NCBI GenBank assembly: GCA_019638385.1
Contig: JAHBTW010000014.1
Location: forward strand, 1-64,000
Length of the DNA stretch: 64,000 nucleotides
Direction: 5' to 3'
Source of the DNA: Saprospiraceae bacterium
GTDB lineage: Bacteria; Bacteroidota; Bacteroidia; Chitinophagales; Saprospiraceae
The notes beneath the pieces were generated by a model. The model searched no databases, was not told where the DNA came from, and saw nothing but the letters and a program-made list of their open reading frames with translations. The position numbers and the translations under genes were made by a program. Of this stretch, positions 34,501-45,200 are shown piece after piece. Position 1 is the first letter of the stretch; each line of letters starts with the position of its first letter.

Positions 34501-35551
34501 CATACCCGAAACCCAGCTCCCCCATGTCTTCGACCGCTTTTACCAGGGCGCGGGGGCATTCCGCACCCACGAACCCGGCACCGGCATCGGCCTCGCATTG
34601 ACAAAAGAACTGGTAGAACTGCACCAGGGCAGCATCTCCGTAAGCAGCCGGGAAGGACAGGGCGCCCAATTTACCGTATTGCTGCCCTTTAGCCATGAAG
34701 GAACAGCCGCCGAACCGGCCGATGAAATTGCAGCAAGGCCGACGCCTGTCGAAGTTGAACTGTTAGAAATTGCTGCCGCCTTCAAAGAAAGTGATTCGCC
34801 TTTTGAAACCACTCTCTTGCTCGTGGAAGACAACCCCGACATGCGCAGTTTTATTCGCGAAATACTCTCCGCACACTTTCAGGTTATAGAAGCTACCGAT
34901 GGCCGCGAAGGGGTGGAGAAAGCGCTTGAATACATCCCCGACCTCATCGTCAGCGATGTGATGATGCCGGAAATGGACGGATTGGGATTGTGTGAAGCGC
35001 TCAAAAACGACGAGCGCACGAGCCACATTCCCATCATTTTGCTCACGGCCAAAGCCGACATTGAGTCGCGCATTGCCGGCTTGGAACGCGGCGCCGACGA
35101 CTACCTCTCGAAACCCTTCAACCGGGAAGAACTGCTCGCCCGCACCCGAAACCTGCTCAACCTGCGCCGCCGCCTGCGGGAACGCTATGCCTCCTTGCAA
35201 CCAACAGAACCGGCACAAGACAAAGACACCCAGGTCGAAGACGCCTTCCTGCAAAAAATCCGAAGTATCGTGGAGGAACACCTCTCCGATTCGGCATTTG
35301 AAATAGACCAGCTTGCCCGTGTTGTCGGCATGAGCCGCAGTCAGCTCTTCCGCAAAATCAAAGCGCTCACCGGTCAATCGCCCTCTCTCCACATCCGCGC
35401 TATTCGCCTGCATCGGGGCAAGGAACTGCTGGAAACCACCGAAATGAATGTGACGGAAGTAGCCTACGAGGTGGGGTTTTCCACACCTGCCTACTTCTCT
35501 GATGCATTCGCGGAAAAGTATGGGGTGAGGCCGAGCCAGGTGGGGCGGTGA
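31586..35551 (+). CDS. Hybrid two-component sensor/AraC regulator (HTCS)
   Basis: A 1321-aa one-protein signalling system. Signal peptide residues about 1-30 end LFSQ. Residues about 40-660 form a periplasmic beta-propeller with Reg_prop repeats (GKLWLIT, GALWIGM, GNLWLVA), followed by a Y_Y_Y domain (EFQYMLKGFDADWSNW, LPPGEYRFMVRAKN). One transmembrane helix lies near residues 758-780. The histidine kinase core has HisKA with ADISHEFRTPLTLILGP (phospho-acceptor His822), an N box NILSNAIKFTPEGG, and GTGIGLALTKELV. A receiver follows with phospho-acceptor Asp1124 (SDVMMPEMDG) and Lys in LSKPF, and an AraC HTH at about 1235-1318 ends the chain. HTCS proteins sense sugars or surface ligands and switch nearby operons. 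A plausible target is the surface block downstream, by position only. Confidence 0.93.
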   Translation: MKHTTIRRQLPLNFWAALLALFLPLFLFSQNNQAPAAAGASWLRNYTPEAYRAHNQNWAIAQDGRGVMYFGNGKGILEYDGASWNLIPVNERRIARSLSAGADGQIFVGGYGDIGHLLPDSTHRLQFVSLLPNVEERYRDFADVWCTLATPDGTFFITARYVFRWNGQEMRVWPAQTAFQSGFWVNDRFYVQQKDLGLMHIVSDSLQPAPQGKQWTNESISAMLPFDNKGKKNILIATRNKGLFLYHDFSISRFPTDVDDLLINMQIYRGITLTNGQFAFGLMQGGVIIVDAAGKLRQHIHKPTGLQDEAVLSLYEDRQGALWIGMQIGIARAETGSPLSYFGAQDGIEGSIWDVLRHEGRLYFASIMGLFYLDESPGALRNAKRFKRAPGVSPQCWSLLSFGKTLLASTFDGVYEIRGDQSRRITDGYVFALHRSQQDPNRVFAGMRSGVKSLYFEGGQWREEGHIENLDEEIRHFYETPDGKLWLITYFNGLLLADFSKGYTRKPAITRYNTQQGLPPADRVIAFPTDKGLRFATLQGVFAFDEPRQQFYRDSTLIQGLPDNRIGLFFATQDPEGNLWLVADDNAHSGVALRQSRGRYVWDQSPFLRIAELPVFMAYPDPIRQKVVWIGGTDQVVRYDGAVPQNIATSYPTLIRQIVANGDSLLYGGAESGLESFLKLPFTYNSLRFRYAAPSFDDESKTEFQYMLKGFDADWSNWSTESYKDYTGLPPGEYRFMVRAKNIYRHISETAVFEFRVLPPFYRSWWAYLLYALLLAGVVFQVWRYALKRIHKQHLRALKELEYEKLKELDQLKSRFFADISHEFRTPLTLILGPLDNLLSAAPPQEQARQFGVIKRNAQRLLRLINQLLDLSKLEAGKMELEFRRQDIIPLLKGLSSSFESLVQTRKIDLHFESTLESALLDFDLDKIEQVFTNILSNAIKFTPEGGAVTVSVRQADAGNKLQIDVADNGAGIPETQLPHVFDRFYQGAGAFRTHEPGTGIGLALTKELVELHQGSISVSSREGQGAQFTVLLPFSHEGTAAEPADEIAARPTPVEVELLEIAAAFKESDSPFETTLLLVEDNPDMRSFIREILSAHFQVIEATDGREGVEKALEYIPDLIVSDVMMPEMDGLGLCEALKNDERTSHIPIILLTAKADIESRIAGLERGADDYLSKPFNREELLARTRNLLNLRRRLRERYASLQPTEPAQDKDTQVEDAFLQKIRSIVEEHLSDSAFEIDQLARVVGMSRSQLFRKIKALTGQSPSLHIRAIRLHRGKELLETTEMNVTEVAYEVGFSTPAYFSDAFAEKYGVRPSQVGR

Positions 35552-35674
35552 ATTACTCCTCCGGTCTCTATGTGTGGACATGTCCTGTAATTTTTTTTCA
35601 CTCACATGGGTACCTCTTGCAATAACCGTGTACTAACGGGCAAATGATTCATTCACCTTTAAAATTCATTTGCC

Positions 35675-37180
35675 ATGACACGTTTTCATTTTTCCCTTCA
35701 GGTACTTTTGAGCATCGTATTCTTGTTGAGCCTGACGTGGGTTGTTCCTGCTACGGCGCAAAAAACCAAGGCTGAAGAGCCGGCGGCTACCTGCGCAGGA
35801 CTTCCTTTCCAGCAGCGCACACGCATTGCAGTAGCTACTTTCACTGTTTCTACCCCGTCTGCTCAGGGCAAGTTCGGCGACAATCTCTCGGCTATGTTGT
35901 CGAATGTGTTGGTAGAGAGCAACTGCTTTCGCGTGTTGGAAAGCTCCAAAAACTTGGAGAGCTTATTTGAGGAGATTGCATTGGGCAATAAAGGGGCAGT
36001 GAAGCAGGGTACCGGTGCGGAAGCCGGCCAAATGCTCGGAGCACAGTTGTTGATCTCCGGCGAAATCACCGAATTCTCAGAAAATGAAGGGGGCGGCGCC
36101 ATCGGTGCTTTGGTGGGCAGAAGCCTGAGCGCTGTAGGCGTTATCAAAGCCCATGTGGGATTCATATTAAAAATCGTAAATCCTACTACACGGGAGATCA
36201 TCACTTCCCGCTCCTTCGAGCGCAAAGTTACCAAGGTAGGCCTTGCGGCTGCCGGAGGCGTACCGGCCGCCGGGTTGGGCTACAAAAGCAAAGCCATGGC
36301 CGATGCCATTGAAGAAGCCATTATGGAATCGAGCAAATGGTTGGTCAATGAGAAAGATATGATGCTGGAGGCCCTCGGTACCGGTAATATGGGTGGCGCC
36401 AACAAGGTTGTCTTCAACAAAGACAACTGCCCGGTACTGAAAAGCGGGCAGGCCCCGACCGTGATGGTCATCATCCCGGAGGTTCACATTACTCAGCGCA
36501 TACCTGATCCGGCAGGCGAAACCGAGATCATTCGCCAGTTGATTCAGGCAGGTTTCAAAGTGCTGGATCCCACCGTGTATAAAGCCATTCGTGAAACGCC
36601 GCAACTGAGCGACGCCCTGAAAGATGCCTCTGCCGCCTCCAAACTGGGTTCCCGCTTCGGCGCCGATATCATCATCATCGGCGAGGCTTTCAGCGAGTTT
36701 GCAGGCAATGCCTCCAGCGGTATGCGCTCCTGCCGCGCCAGGGTAGAAGCCCGTGCGGTACGCACTTCCGACGCCCGGATATTGGCAGCCGACGGGCAGC
36801 ACGCCGGCGGAGTAGATGTAAGCGAGTTCACCGCTGCCAAGCTGGCCCTGCGCAATGCCGGCGCCTTGATGGGGGATTATTTCCTCAACCAACTGTGCCA
36901 GGGCGCTCAAGGTGGCGACGCTCCGACGGCGCTGAGCAACTCCGAGATCGTATTGTCCAACGTCAATTTTACTTCCATCGGCAAAATTGAAACCATGCTC
37001 AAAAGTCAAAAAGGAGTGGAATCAGTCAAAAAGACACTGGCGGGTACCAACGGGCGCATCGAAATCAGCCACTCCTGCTCTATAGATGATATTGCCAACT
37101 CCCTCGCTTCCGGGAAAGCCGGGCTGACTGTAGAGATCACTGGATTTGCCGACCAGAAAATTGAAGGAAAGGTGAAGTAG
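35675..37180 (+). CDS. CsgG-domain secreted protein
   Basis: A 501-aa exported protein with signal peptide residues 1-29 (LLSIVFLLSLTWVVPATAQ). Residues about 48-240 match the CsgG/HfaB fold: RIAVATFTVSTPSAQGKFGD, LSNVLVESNCFRVLESS, AGQMLGAQLLISGEITEF, and a domain-spanning strand pair that ends FERKVTKVG. A second, related domain follows at about 265-410 (PTVMVIIPEVHITQRI, KLGSRFGADIIIIGEAFSEF), giving a tandem of CsgG-like units. The last 90 residues are a separate small domain. There is no lipobox Cys at the signal cleavage site. CsgG itself is the curli secretion channel; in this phylum such proteins are often of unknown function, so a role in export or outer-membrane assembly is inferred. 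A terminator hairpin follows at 37207. Confidence 0.8.
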   Translation: MTRFHFSLQVLLSIVFLLSLTWVVPATAQKTKAEEPAATCAGLPFQQRTRIAVATFTVSTPSAQGKFGDNLSAMLSNVLVESNCFRVLESSKNLESLFEEIALGNKGAVKQGTGAEAGQMLGAQLLISGEITEFSENEGGGAIGALVGRSLSAVGVIKAHVGFILKIVNPTTREIITSRSFERKVTKVGLAAAGGVPAAGLGYKSKAMADAIEEAIMESSKWLVNEKDMMLEALGTGNMGGANKVVFNKDNCPVLKSGQAPTVMVIIPEVHITQRIPDPAGETEIIRQLIQAGFKVLDPTVYKAIRETPQLSDALKDASAASKLGSRFGADIIIIGEAFSEFAGNASSGMRSCRARVEARAVRTSDARILAADGQHAGGVDVSEFTAAKLALRNAGALMGDYFLNQLCQGAQGGDAPTALSNSEIVLSNVNFTSIGKIETMLKSQKGVESVKKTLAGTNGRIEISHSCSIDDIANSLASGKAGLTVEITGFADQKIEGKVK

Positions 37181-37206
37181 AGATATTAGCAGGCGCGCCA
37201 TTTTGA

Positions 37207-37238
37207 AAATCCGGCTTTGCACAAGGCTGGATTTTTTT
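37207..37238 (+). terminator. Rho-independent terminator after the CsgG-domain gene
   Basis: Twelve-base arms AAATCCGGCTTT and AAGGCTGGATTT pair with two G-U wobbles around a 4-nt loop, followed by a run of seven T. It lies 27 bp after the stop codon. Confidence 0.8.
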
Positions 37239-37460
37239 GTATCCAAACCCTTCTTACGCCTTACAAGTATTTCAGTGCCTCCCACCCCCATGCAACATAG
37301 TCAGTGATCTTTGACCAGATATTGGAAGCCCTTCCCTTATGCTCCGGTGTAACTTTACCTCCGTAAAACATGCTGCTTTTTCCCGGAGCGGACTCACCGA
37401 CAACAAGCGGCGGTCTCCGTGGTTTTCGGCATGCCATTCAGCCACACAACAAACACGCTT

Positions 37461-39245
37461 ATGCAACACATTGACATCAAAACCGCACAAGCCGCCTGTA
37501 GAACGCGCCTGCTCATTATGGGAATGTGTTGCATTGCATTGGCAGCAGGCGCGCAGGATGTGGGGCAAATGGTGAATCAGGGCAAAAACATCGGTCGCAC
37601 GCCGCTGCAAATAACCGGCGGCCTCAACTTAGCCAACAACTTCTACGCCTCCAACGGCATCAACGCCCGCCGCGACGCCCTGCAATGGCGCATTCTGGCC
37701 AATATGAACCTCAATTTCGCCGGCATCAACGCGCCGTTTTCACTCGCCTTCTCGGATGCCAACCAGCAATTCAATCTACCTGCCTACACCTTTGCCGGCA
37801 TCAGCCCGACCTACAAATGGGCGCGCCTGCACCTCGGCGACCGCAGTCTCAACTTCTCCAAATACACCCTCAACTCCATCAACTTCCGGGGCGTAGGTTT
37901 TGAACTGGAGCCGGGCCGCCTCTACTTCGCAGGCATGTACGGCCAACTGCGCCGGGCCGTGGCAGAAGATTTTCAGAGTCAGCAAATGCTGGAGCCGGCT
38001 TATCGGCGCACCGGCTACGGATTGAAAAGCGGCATCACCGGCGACGGCTACGAGTATAATATAATGGTGTTCGGCGCCTGGGACGACCCCAACTCCATCG
38101 AACAGCCGCTCAACCGGGTGGTGCTGCCCGCCAACAATGCCGTGGCGAGCATCAACGGCAAACAGCAATTGGGCAAACGCTTCGGGCTGGATATGGAATT
38201 GGCGCGCAGCGCATTCAATCAGGACCGGCGTCTGGAGCCGCTCATCGGCGACGAGCGCAACGCCGCCAACACCCTGCTCGGCTTGCTCCAGCCTACGGTG
38301 TCGCTCATCACCGGTAACGCGGGGCGCGCCAAACTCAGCTACCAAACGCGCGGCCTCGGCCTCAACGCCGGCTATGAGCGCATTGACCGGGGTTTCCGCA
38401 CCATGGGCGCCCTATTTTTCCTTAGCGATGCCGAATACTATACGATGGGTTTCAACAAAAGCCTGCTCAAAAACAAGTTCAATGTATTTGCCAACGGCGG
38501 CATTGAACGCACCAACTTAGACGACTTTGAACGCAACGGCACCCAACGGTTTGTGGGGTCTCTGAATGCCAACTATGCGCCCTCCGAGCAATGGAATTTC
38601 AACACCTCTTTCTCCAACTTCCAGAATACCAGCAAGCTGCGCACCTTGTTCGATCCAGGTTCGCCAGTGGACAGCATTATCCTGGCCCAGACCACTCAAA
38701 CGATCAACGGCGCGGTGACCTACAACCTGCCCGGCAAAGACAATCCGAGTTCCATCTCGCTCATTCTCACGCAACAGCAGGCCAACAGCATCATTGACGA
38801 TGTGGTGCAAACCGATTCCGAATCGCGCTTTTTCAACGGCAGCCTGATCTACTCCATGAGCCGGCCCGCCCGCGACTTGCGCTTCAACGCCTCCCTGAAT
38901 GCCAACCGGACGCAGGTGGCCGTCTTCGACAATTTTGTGCTCTCCCCCACCCTCGGCATTACAAAAGGCTACTTCAATAAAAAACTGCAACTCAACGCGC
39001 GCACTTCCTACAACCTCGTATTGGATGCCGACGGAAACGACACGGGCATTTTCAATTTTGGGTTGGGAAGTTCCCTGCGGGTCAATAAACTACACACGCT
39101 CAGCTTCAATACGAACCTGATCAACCGAGGCACGAGCAGCGCAGCGACCGGTTTTACCGAATGGTACGGACAACTGATGTACAACTACAATTTCACGCGA
39201 AACCTGCGACTACTGCGGCCTGCTGCGCCGGCAGGGGGGAATTAA
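37461..39245 (+). CDS. Outer-membrane beta-barrel protein
   Basis: A 594-aa product from the ATG at 37461 with a signal peptide (LLIMGMCCIALAAGAQ). The rest is alternating-hydrophobic strands with aromatic ends throughout (LQITGGLNLANNFYASNGI, FAGMYGQLRRAVAED, YNIMVFGAWDD, AYERIDRGFRTMGALFFLS and others), ending with a barrel-like strand (WYGQLMYNYNFTRNLRLL). No TonB plug or SusC motif and no T9SS tail. It is the first gene of an apparent four-gene operon (next start 33 bp away), so it may anchor or pass the large exoproteins encoded behind it. It is longer than the PorP/SprF partners usually found with SprB adhesins, so I do not call it that. Family not identified. Confidence 0.75.
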   Translation: MQHIDIKTAQAACRTRLLIMGMCCIALAAGAQDVGQMVNQGKNIGRTPLQITGGLNLANNFYASNGINARRDALQWRILANMNLNFAGINAPFSLAFSDANQQFNLPAYTFAGISPTYKWARLHLGDRSLNFSKYTLNSINFRGVGFELEPGRLYFAGMYGQLRRAVAEDFQSQQMLEPAYRRTGYGLKSGITGDGYEYNIMVFGAWDDPNSIEQPLNRVVLPANNAVASINGKQQLGKRFGLDMELARSAFNQDRRLEPLIGDERNAANTLLGLLQPTVSLITGNAGRAKLSYQTRGLGLNAGYERIDRGFRTMGALFFLSDAEYYTMGFNKSLLKNKFNVFANGGIERTNLDDFERNGTQRFVGSLNANYAPSEQWNFNTSFSNFQNTSKLRTLFDPGSPVDSIILAQTTQTINGAVTYNLPGKDNPSSISLILTQQQANSIIDDVVQTDSESRFFNGSLIYSMSRPARDLRFNASLNANRTQVAVFDNFVLSPTLGITKGYFNKKLQLNARTSYNLVLDADGNDTGIFNFGLGSSLRVNKLHTLSFNTNLINRGTSSAATGFTEWYGQLMYNYNFTRNLRLLRPAAPAGGN

Positions 39246-39278
39246 CAAAAGCGAACATTCAAAAAACGAACAACACAC

Positions 39279-42200
39279 ATGAGGCCGATTGCTACATACC
39301 TCTCCATTTTGCTGCTTGCTGCGCTATTGGTTTGCCCCAACGCCGCCGATGCGCAGGTTTTCCCGGTCACCTTAGTGGCACAGTCCAACCCGCCGCACAC
39401 CGGCAACCTCGCCGAACTGACCGCGCCGGGATTCAACCGGCTGGGCGCTTCTCTCATCCTCAACGACCGCAACGAATTGTCGTATCAGGCACGTTTGGTG
39501 GTTGAAATTGAAGGGCAGGGCATTTTGCTAAAAACCCGCGCCGACTTCCAGCCCCGGCCCATCAGCCTGAGCTACGGCATTCCGGTGCAGATTCGCGGGG
39601 CCGATCTGGCGGAGTATTTGGACATCAACAACCTTGATTTTCAAGGCATCACGAAGCAACAGTACCTCCAGCAGGGCGCTTTGCCCGACGGCTTGTATTC
39701 GGTGTGTTTTACTGCTCATGCCTACGCCCGCACCGACGAATCGGCGGCCTCGGCGCGCAATTGTACCGGCATTTTTGCCATCCGGCACGATCCGCCGGTG
39801 GTGCTCGCTCCCACCGGCATGCAATCGCCTATTTTCCCGCAAAACCTCGCCGTGCAGTGGCAGCCCCGCCATGTAGCGGGTTTTCCGGTGCAATACACCG
39901 TGCAATTGTTTGAATTCGATCCCGATAACACGCTCACCCCTGATCTCATCGTACAGTTTACACAGCCCTTTTTAGAAAAAACAGTCAACACCGTTACGGC
40001 CTCTTTCATCACGCCCGCCGACCCGCAGATGGAACTTGGAACGCGCTATCTCATCCGCGTACGCGCACAGGATGTGACCATGCAAAATTCCTTTTACAAC
40101 GACGGCTGGAGCGCCCCGGAGTTTTTCACCTACGGAGAAGCCTGTCGCCCGCCGGATAATATTGAGTTAGAAACCCTCAACGAGAGTAGCGTCAGCGTAG
40201 GCTGGGCGCCGCGCCCCGGCTTCAATCGCTATGTGGTGCGCTACCGCGAGCGCGATACGCCCGGCGCCAACTGGTACGAGGACGAAACCCTGCTTTCGGC
40301 GCACATTATCAGCAACTTAGTGGATGCCACGGCGTACGAAGTACAGGTACAAACCCGCTGCAACGGCGAATACGAGGGGCCGTTTTCACCTTCCTATTAT
40401 GCCACAACAGATAGCCTCCAATTTGACACAACCGCTTTCGACTGCTCTTCGAGCGATTCACTGATTTTGCCCGGCAATGTAAATCCCATCGGCCAATTAG
40501 TGATGGGCGACATCGTGCGGGTGGGAAATTTCCAAATGCGCCTGACCCAGGTGGATGCCTCCGAAGAAACGCCCGGCGGATGGGACGGCAGCGGCCAAAT
40601 AAGAGTGCCGTGGCTGCTCGGCAAGCGCTTCATCTGCACCTTCAGCGGCCTCATGGTCAATACCGACAAAGAAGTATTTGAAGGAGAAGTAGCCGCTTAC
40701 AGCAAAGGCTTGGAAAGCATCCCCGAATGGCAATCGCCGGAAGATATACTGGCCGCTATTGCCGAAGATGCCACGCCGGACCTGATGGACTTTTGCGGCA
40801 GAGTGGATAGTACGCAATTGCAGAGCAGCACTCCGGATTCGGCTCAAACCGCAACGCCGCCCGGTGATTCTACCCAAACCGCGCCTTTGCCCGCCGACTC
40901 TACCCAGACGCCGGCTGATCCTTTCGCCGGTGTAGGCGACGAAGAGGACGAGGGCGTATTGGCCGACCCCTTTGAAGACTTGGACGACGACTCCCTGCCT
41001 TACAGCATCGGCCTCAATGCAGGGGGCAGTACATTTCCCGTCATTTTGGGCGGAAGCCCCAATGCCATTGTCATAGACAACGTGCTCTTCACTCCCTACG
41101 GCGCCACCTTGGATGCCTACTTCTCGGCGGCGCTGCCGGGGTCGAATAAGTTTGTGGCCTTTCAGGCTACGGGCGTGCGGTTCCACCCCGGCGGCTTGTT
41201 GGGTGAAAACCGCCTGCAATTAGTGACTGAAATCAGCACGGTGTGGACCAACAAAATCCAGATGACCATACAGAACACGGAGAATTCTTATGTGAGCTGG
41301 GATTGCCGCGGGTTCCGGGGGGCGAGCATAGACGGCCGGGTGGAGTTTTGCCCCAGCCTGCTGGTGGCTCTGCAACCCGACAGCCTCAGCGCACTGCCCG
41401 ACGAAAACGTGACCGGCGCCTTTACCGTTATGATGCCGCGTTGGGGGCAGTTTGTAGCCGATATGAGCATGACGCCTTTTGAAATTCCGCGCCTCAGAGA
41501 CTGGGGCTGGGAAGTGCAAAACATGGTGTTCGACTTCAGCGACGAGGTCACCCCGGAGAGCGTCACCTTTCCCGAAGGATACTCCCATGCGGATGTGGAT
41601 TCCGAAGCGCTGGGCGGAGCAGACAATCCCGGCTGGACCGGCTTCTATCTGCGCACGGCCCGCGTGAAAGTGCCGAAAGGGTTTTACGGTTCGCGCGGCG
41701 CACCCGTACAGGTAGGCGTCACCGACATTATCATTGACCACACCGGGTTCACCGGCAATGTATATGCCGAAAACGTGCTCTCCGCCGAGCGGGGCCGCAT
41801 GGGCAACTGGTCGTTCTCATTAGACACCCTGCGCATCGGCGTACGGCAAAACCAGTTTCACCACGTCGGATTTGCCGGGCAGGTAGAAGTGCCGGCCTTC
41901 GACAACCCCATGATGTACGCCTGCCTCATTCAGCCCGACTCTGCTTATCGTTTTTCAGTGGGCATCGGGGAAGACACCATGCGCATGAGCGCCTGGAAAG
42001 CCGATATAGAGCTGTATGCCAATACCCGCATAGAGCTGGATTACGACGTAAGCGATCGCGTTTTTTCGGCCAGCGCATATTTGTTCGGCATGGCGAGCAT
42101 GAAACCCACCGTGGGCCGGGCCGCCAATCCCACAGACACGCTCCAACTGGCCAACCTGCAATTTCAGGACTTCGTCATCAGTACGCGGGCGCCTTATCTT

Positions 42201-45200
42201 ATTAATATAGGATCATGGGAATACTCGGCCGGCAATGAGCAAAAGCTCTCCGGGTTTCCGATCACCATTCAAAACATTACGCTCGCCGAATCGGAGCCGG
42301 AAGAGGAAGACGAAGCAGGCGAATACGCGGAGGAAGAAGAGGAGGAGGACGGTCCGGAAACGACCGAAATAGCGCTCGGCATCACCGCCGCCGTCAACCT
42401 GATGGGCGCCAACGACCGGGGGTTCGCGGCAGAGGGTACCATTCGGATATTATTTGATGTGTATTTAGACACCGCGCGCATGAAACAGGTGTGGTCGTAC
42501 GGAGGCGTGAAAGTAGATAAACTCTCGCTTGATGTGGTGGGAGCAGCTTACGAACTGAGGGGTCAGGTGGAGTTTTATGAAAATGATGAAACCTACGGCT
42601 CCGGCTTCCGCGCCATGATACAGGCCGTATTTGCACCCCGGCTCACGGTGGCTGCCGTAGCGCAATTTGGAACCAAAAACACCTTCCGCTATTGGTTTGC
42701 CGATGCGTTGGTCAGTTTCAACCCCGGCGTGGCGATGGGTACCACCGGCCTGGGCCTGTACGGCTTCGGCGGCGGCGCTTCGTACAAGGTGAGCCGGCAG
42801 CAGTTTGTCAACATCGTATTGCCCGACAGTACCGGATTCCATGCGCCTATTGATATTGAGACAGATATCGGGCGCTCGCTGTCCGGCACCGTTTATGTTC
42901 CCGACAGCACGGCAAGCCTCGGCATCAAAGCCATGGTGGTGTTGGGTACCTTCCCCAAACCGGAGGTATTCAACGGCGATCTCACCTTTGAAATCATTTT
43001 CAATGATAGCTGGGGCGTGCGCAGCATCGGCTTCATCGGCAACGGGCGCTTCATGACGCCGCCGCCCCAACCGGGCGAAACGCCCCGACAACCTGCCATC
43101 CGGTGCATCCTCAACATGTCGTATGATTTTGAAAACTCCGCCTTCCATGCCGACCTCGATGTGTATGTAAACCAAACCTTTCTCAAGGGCGCCTATCCCA
43201 ACAACCTGGCCGGGCGCGGCACCATACACACCGACCCCGACGACTGGTACATCCACATCGGTACGCCGCAATGCCGCATCATGCTCAGCTACAGTCTGGC
43301 AGGATTGGCCAATATGGCCAAGCCCGGCGGCAGCGCATCTACCCCGCAGGACTCGTCGGGCCTCGTCATTGACTGGGCCAACGTGGGCCTGCTGTTCACG
43401 GCTTATTTAGATGCGGGCACGGTGTTGCCGCCCTTCCCCGAAATACCGGAGCGGGTGCAGAGCATTCTCGGCGGCGATTACAGCATTACCAGCCGCGATG
43501 ACCCGCGCTTCGCCACCGGCGGCGGCCTTATGTTCGGCGCTTCGGTGGAGATGGACATTCCCGACCTGACATTTTTGGTGTTTTATGCCTCTTTTTCTGC
43601 CGGAGCGGGCTTCGATGTGATGTTGCGCAACTACGGCTTAGACGCCCGATGTGCCGGCGACGAAACCAGCAACAGCCCCATCGGCATCAACGGTTGGTAC
43701 GCTACCGGACAACTATGGGCGTATGTGGAGGGCAGCATCGGCATCAAAGTGAACCTATTTACCGTGAAGGGCCGATACCGGATTCTCGACCTGTCGGTAG
43801 CGGCGGTACTGCAAACCCGTCTGCCCAACCCGTTCTGGGCCAGAGGCGTAGTGGGCGGCCGGTTTAGGATACTCAATGGCTTGGTGAGCGGCAGTTGTCG
43901 GTTCTCTTTTGAAATTGGTAAAAAATGCGACATCGTGGGCGGCAGCGAGCTGGCCGGCATTGAGGTCATAGCGAGTACCCAACCCGACGGCAATACCAAT
44001 ACGGACGTGGATGTCTTTGCCCGCCCGCAGGCTACGTTCAACATGGCGATGGGCGAAATATTTGAATTACAGGACGATGACGGCAACTACTGGGAATACC
44101 GACCGAAACTCCATCAGTTTTTGGTATTGAACATCAATCCCAACAATACGGTGGATACTACGCGGGGTCAAATCCTCTGGAACGACGCTGCCGATGTGGT
44201 AGCGCTGAAACCCGATGACGTGCTAAACGGCAATGCCTCGTATCGCCTCGTGGTGCAGGTACGCTTCGACAAAAAAGGCCGCTACGAGAGCGAATGGCGC
44301 GAACTGCGCAAGCTCAGCGGCACGCCGGAGCAACAGGAAGTGGTCGTCGATTTCACGACCGGTCCGGCGCCCGATTACATACCGGCGCACAACGTGGAGT
44401 ACAGCTACCCGCTGCCCGATCAGTTCAACTTCCTCAAAGCGGAAAGCTCGCAGGGTTTTATCAAACTCAAGCAGGGCCAACCCTACCTGTTCAAAGGGCA
44501 TCCCAACTGGAGCTTTGCAGCGGAAGCGAGTTCGTGGAATCAAAAGTTGCAGTTTATGAACGGCATTCAGGCGGTCAGCACCATCAATTTCACTTACAAC
44601 AACACGACCAAACGCGTGAACTTCAGCATACCCTCCGCGCAGCTTCCTTCGAGCGCCATACTTGCGCTCCGACTCATGAACATTCCGGTGGTGGACGATG
44701 CAGCCATAGACGCCAACGTTGCAGCCGTGCGGTCGGAATTGCTGAGCGCACAAAACAGCGATGCCGATACCGCTTTCACCAACATCATCCTCGAAGAGCA
44801 AATTGCGCAAAGCGTGCAGCGCGGCCTCAAGCCCAAGGCTTTTTACCGCTCTCACTTCCGCACCAGTCAGTACGGTACCTTCCAGCAGAAAGCCAACGCC
44901 CTGACGATGAACGCCAACTGGTTCAATCCGATCTTCCTGGATCCGAATCTAACCTCCGGCGCTACCATCAACGACTTCGGCGTGTTTGTGACGGGCAGCG
45001 AGTTGTTCGACCTGTTTGACCAAAACGGCTACTACAACGGCGATACGCAGGTAGCTCCGCTCATCCGGCCCGAAGCCGACCTTAACGTGACGGCTAACAA
45101 CTGGTACCGCGACTCCATCAATCCGTATATGTATCAGCACTTCCCTGCGCCGGCGCAGGGCATCACGCTAAGCTGGCGCAACCCCGCCATACTGGGCAAT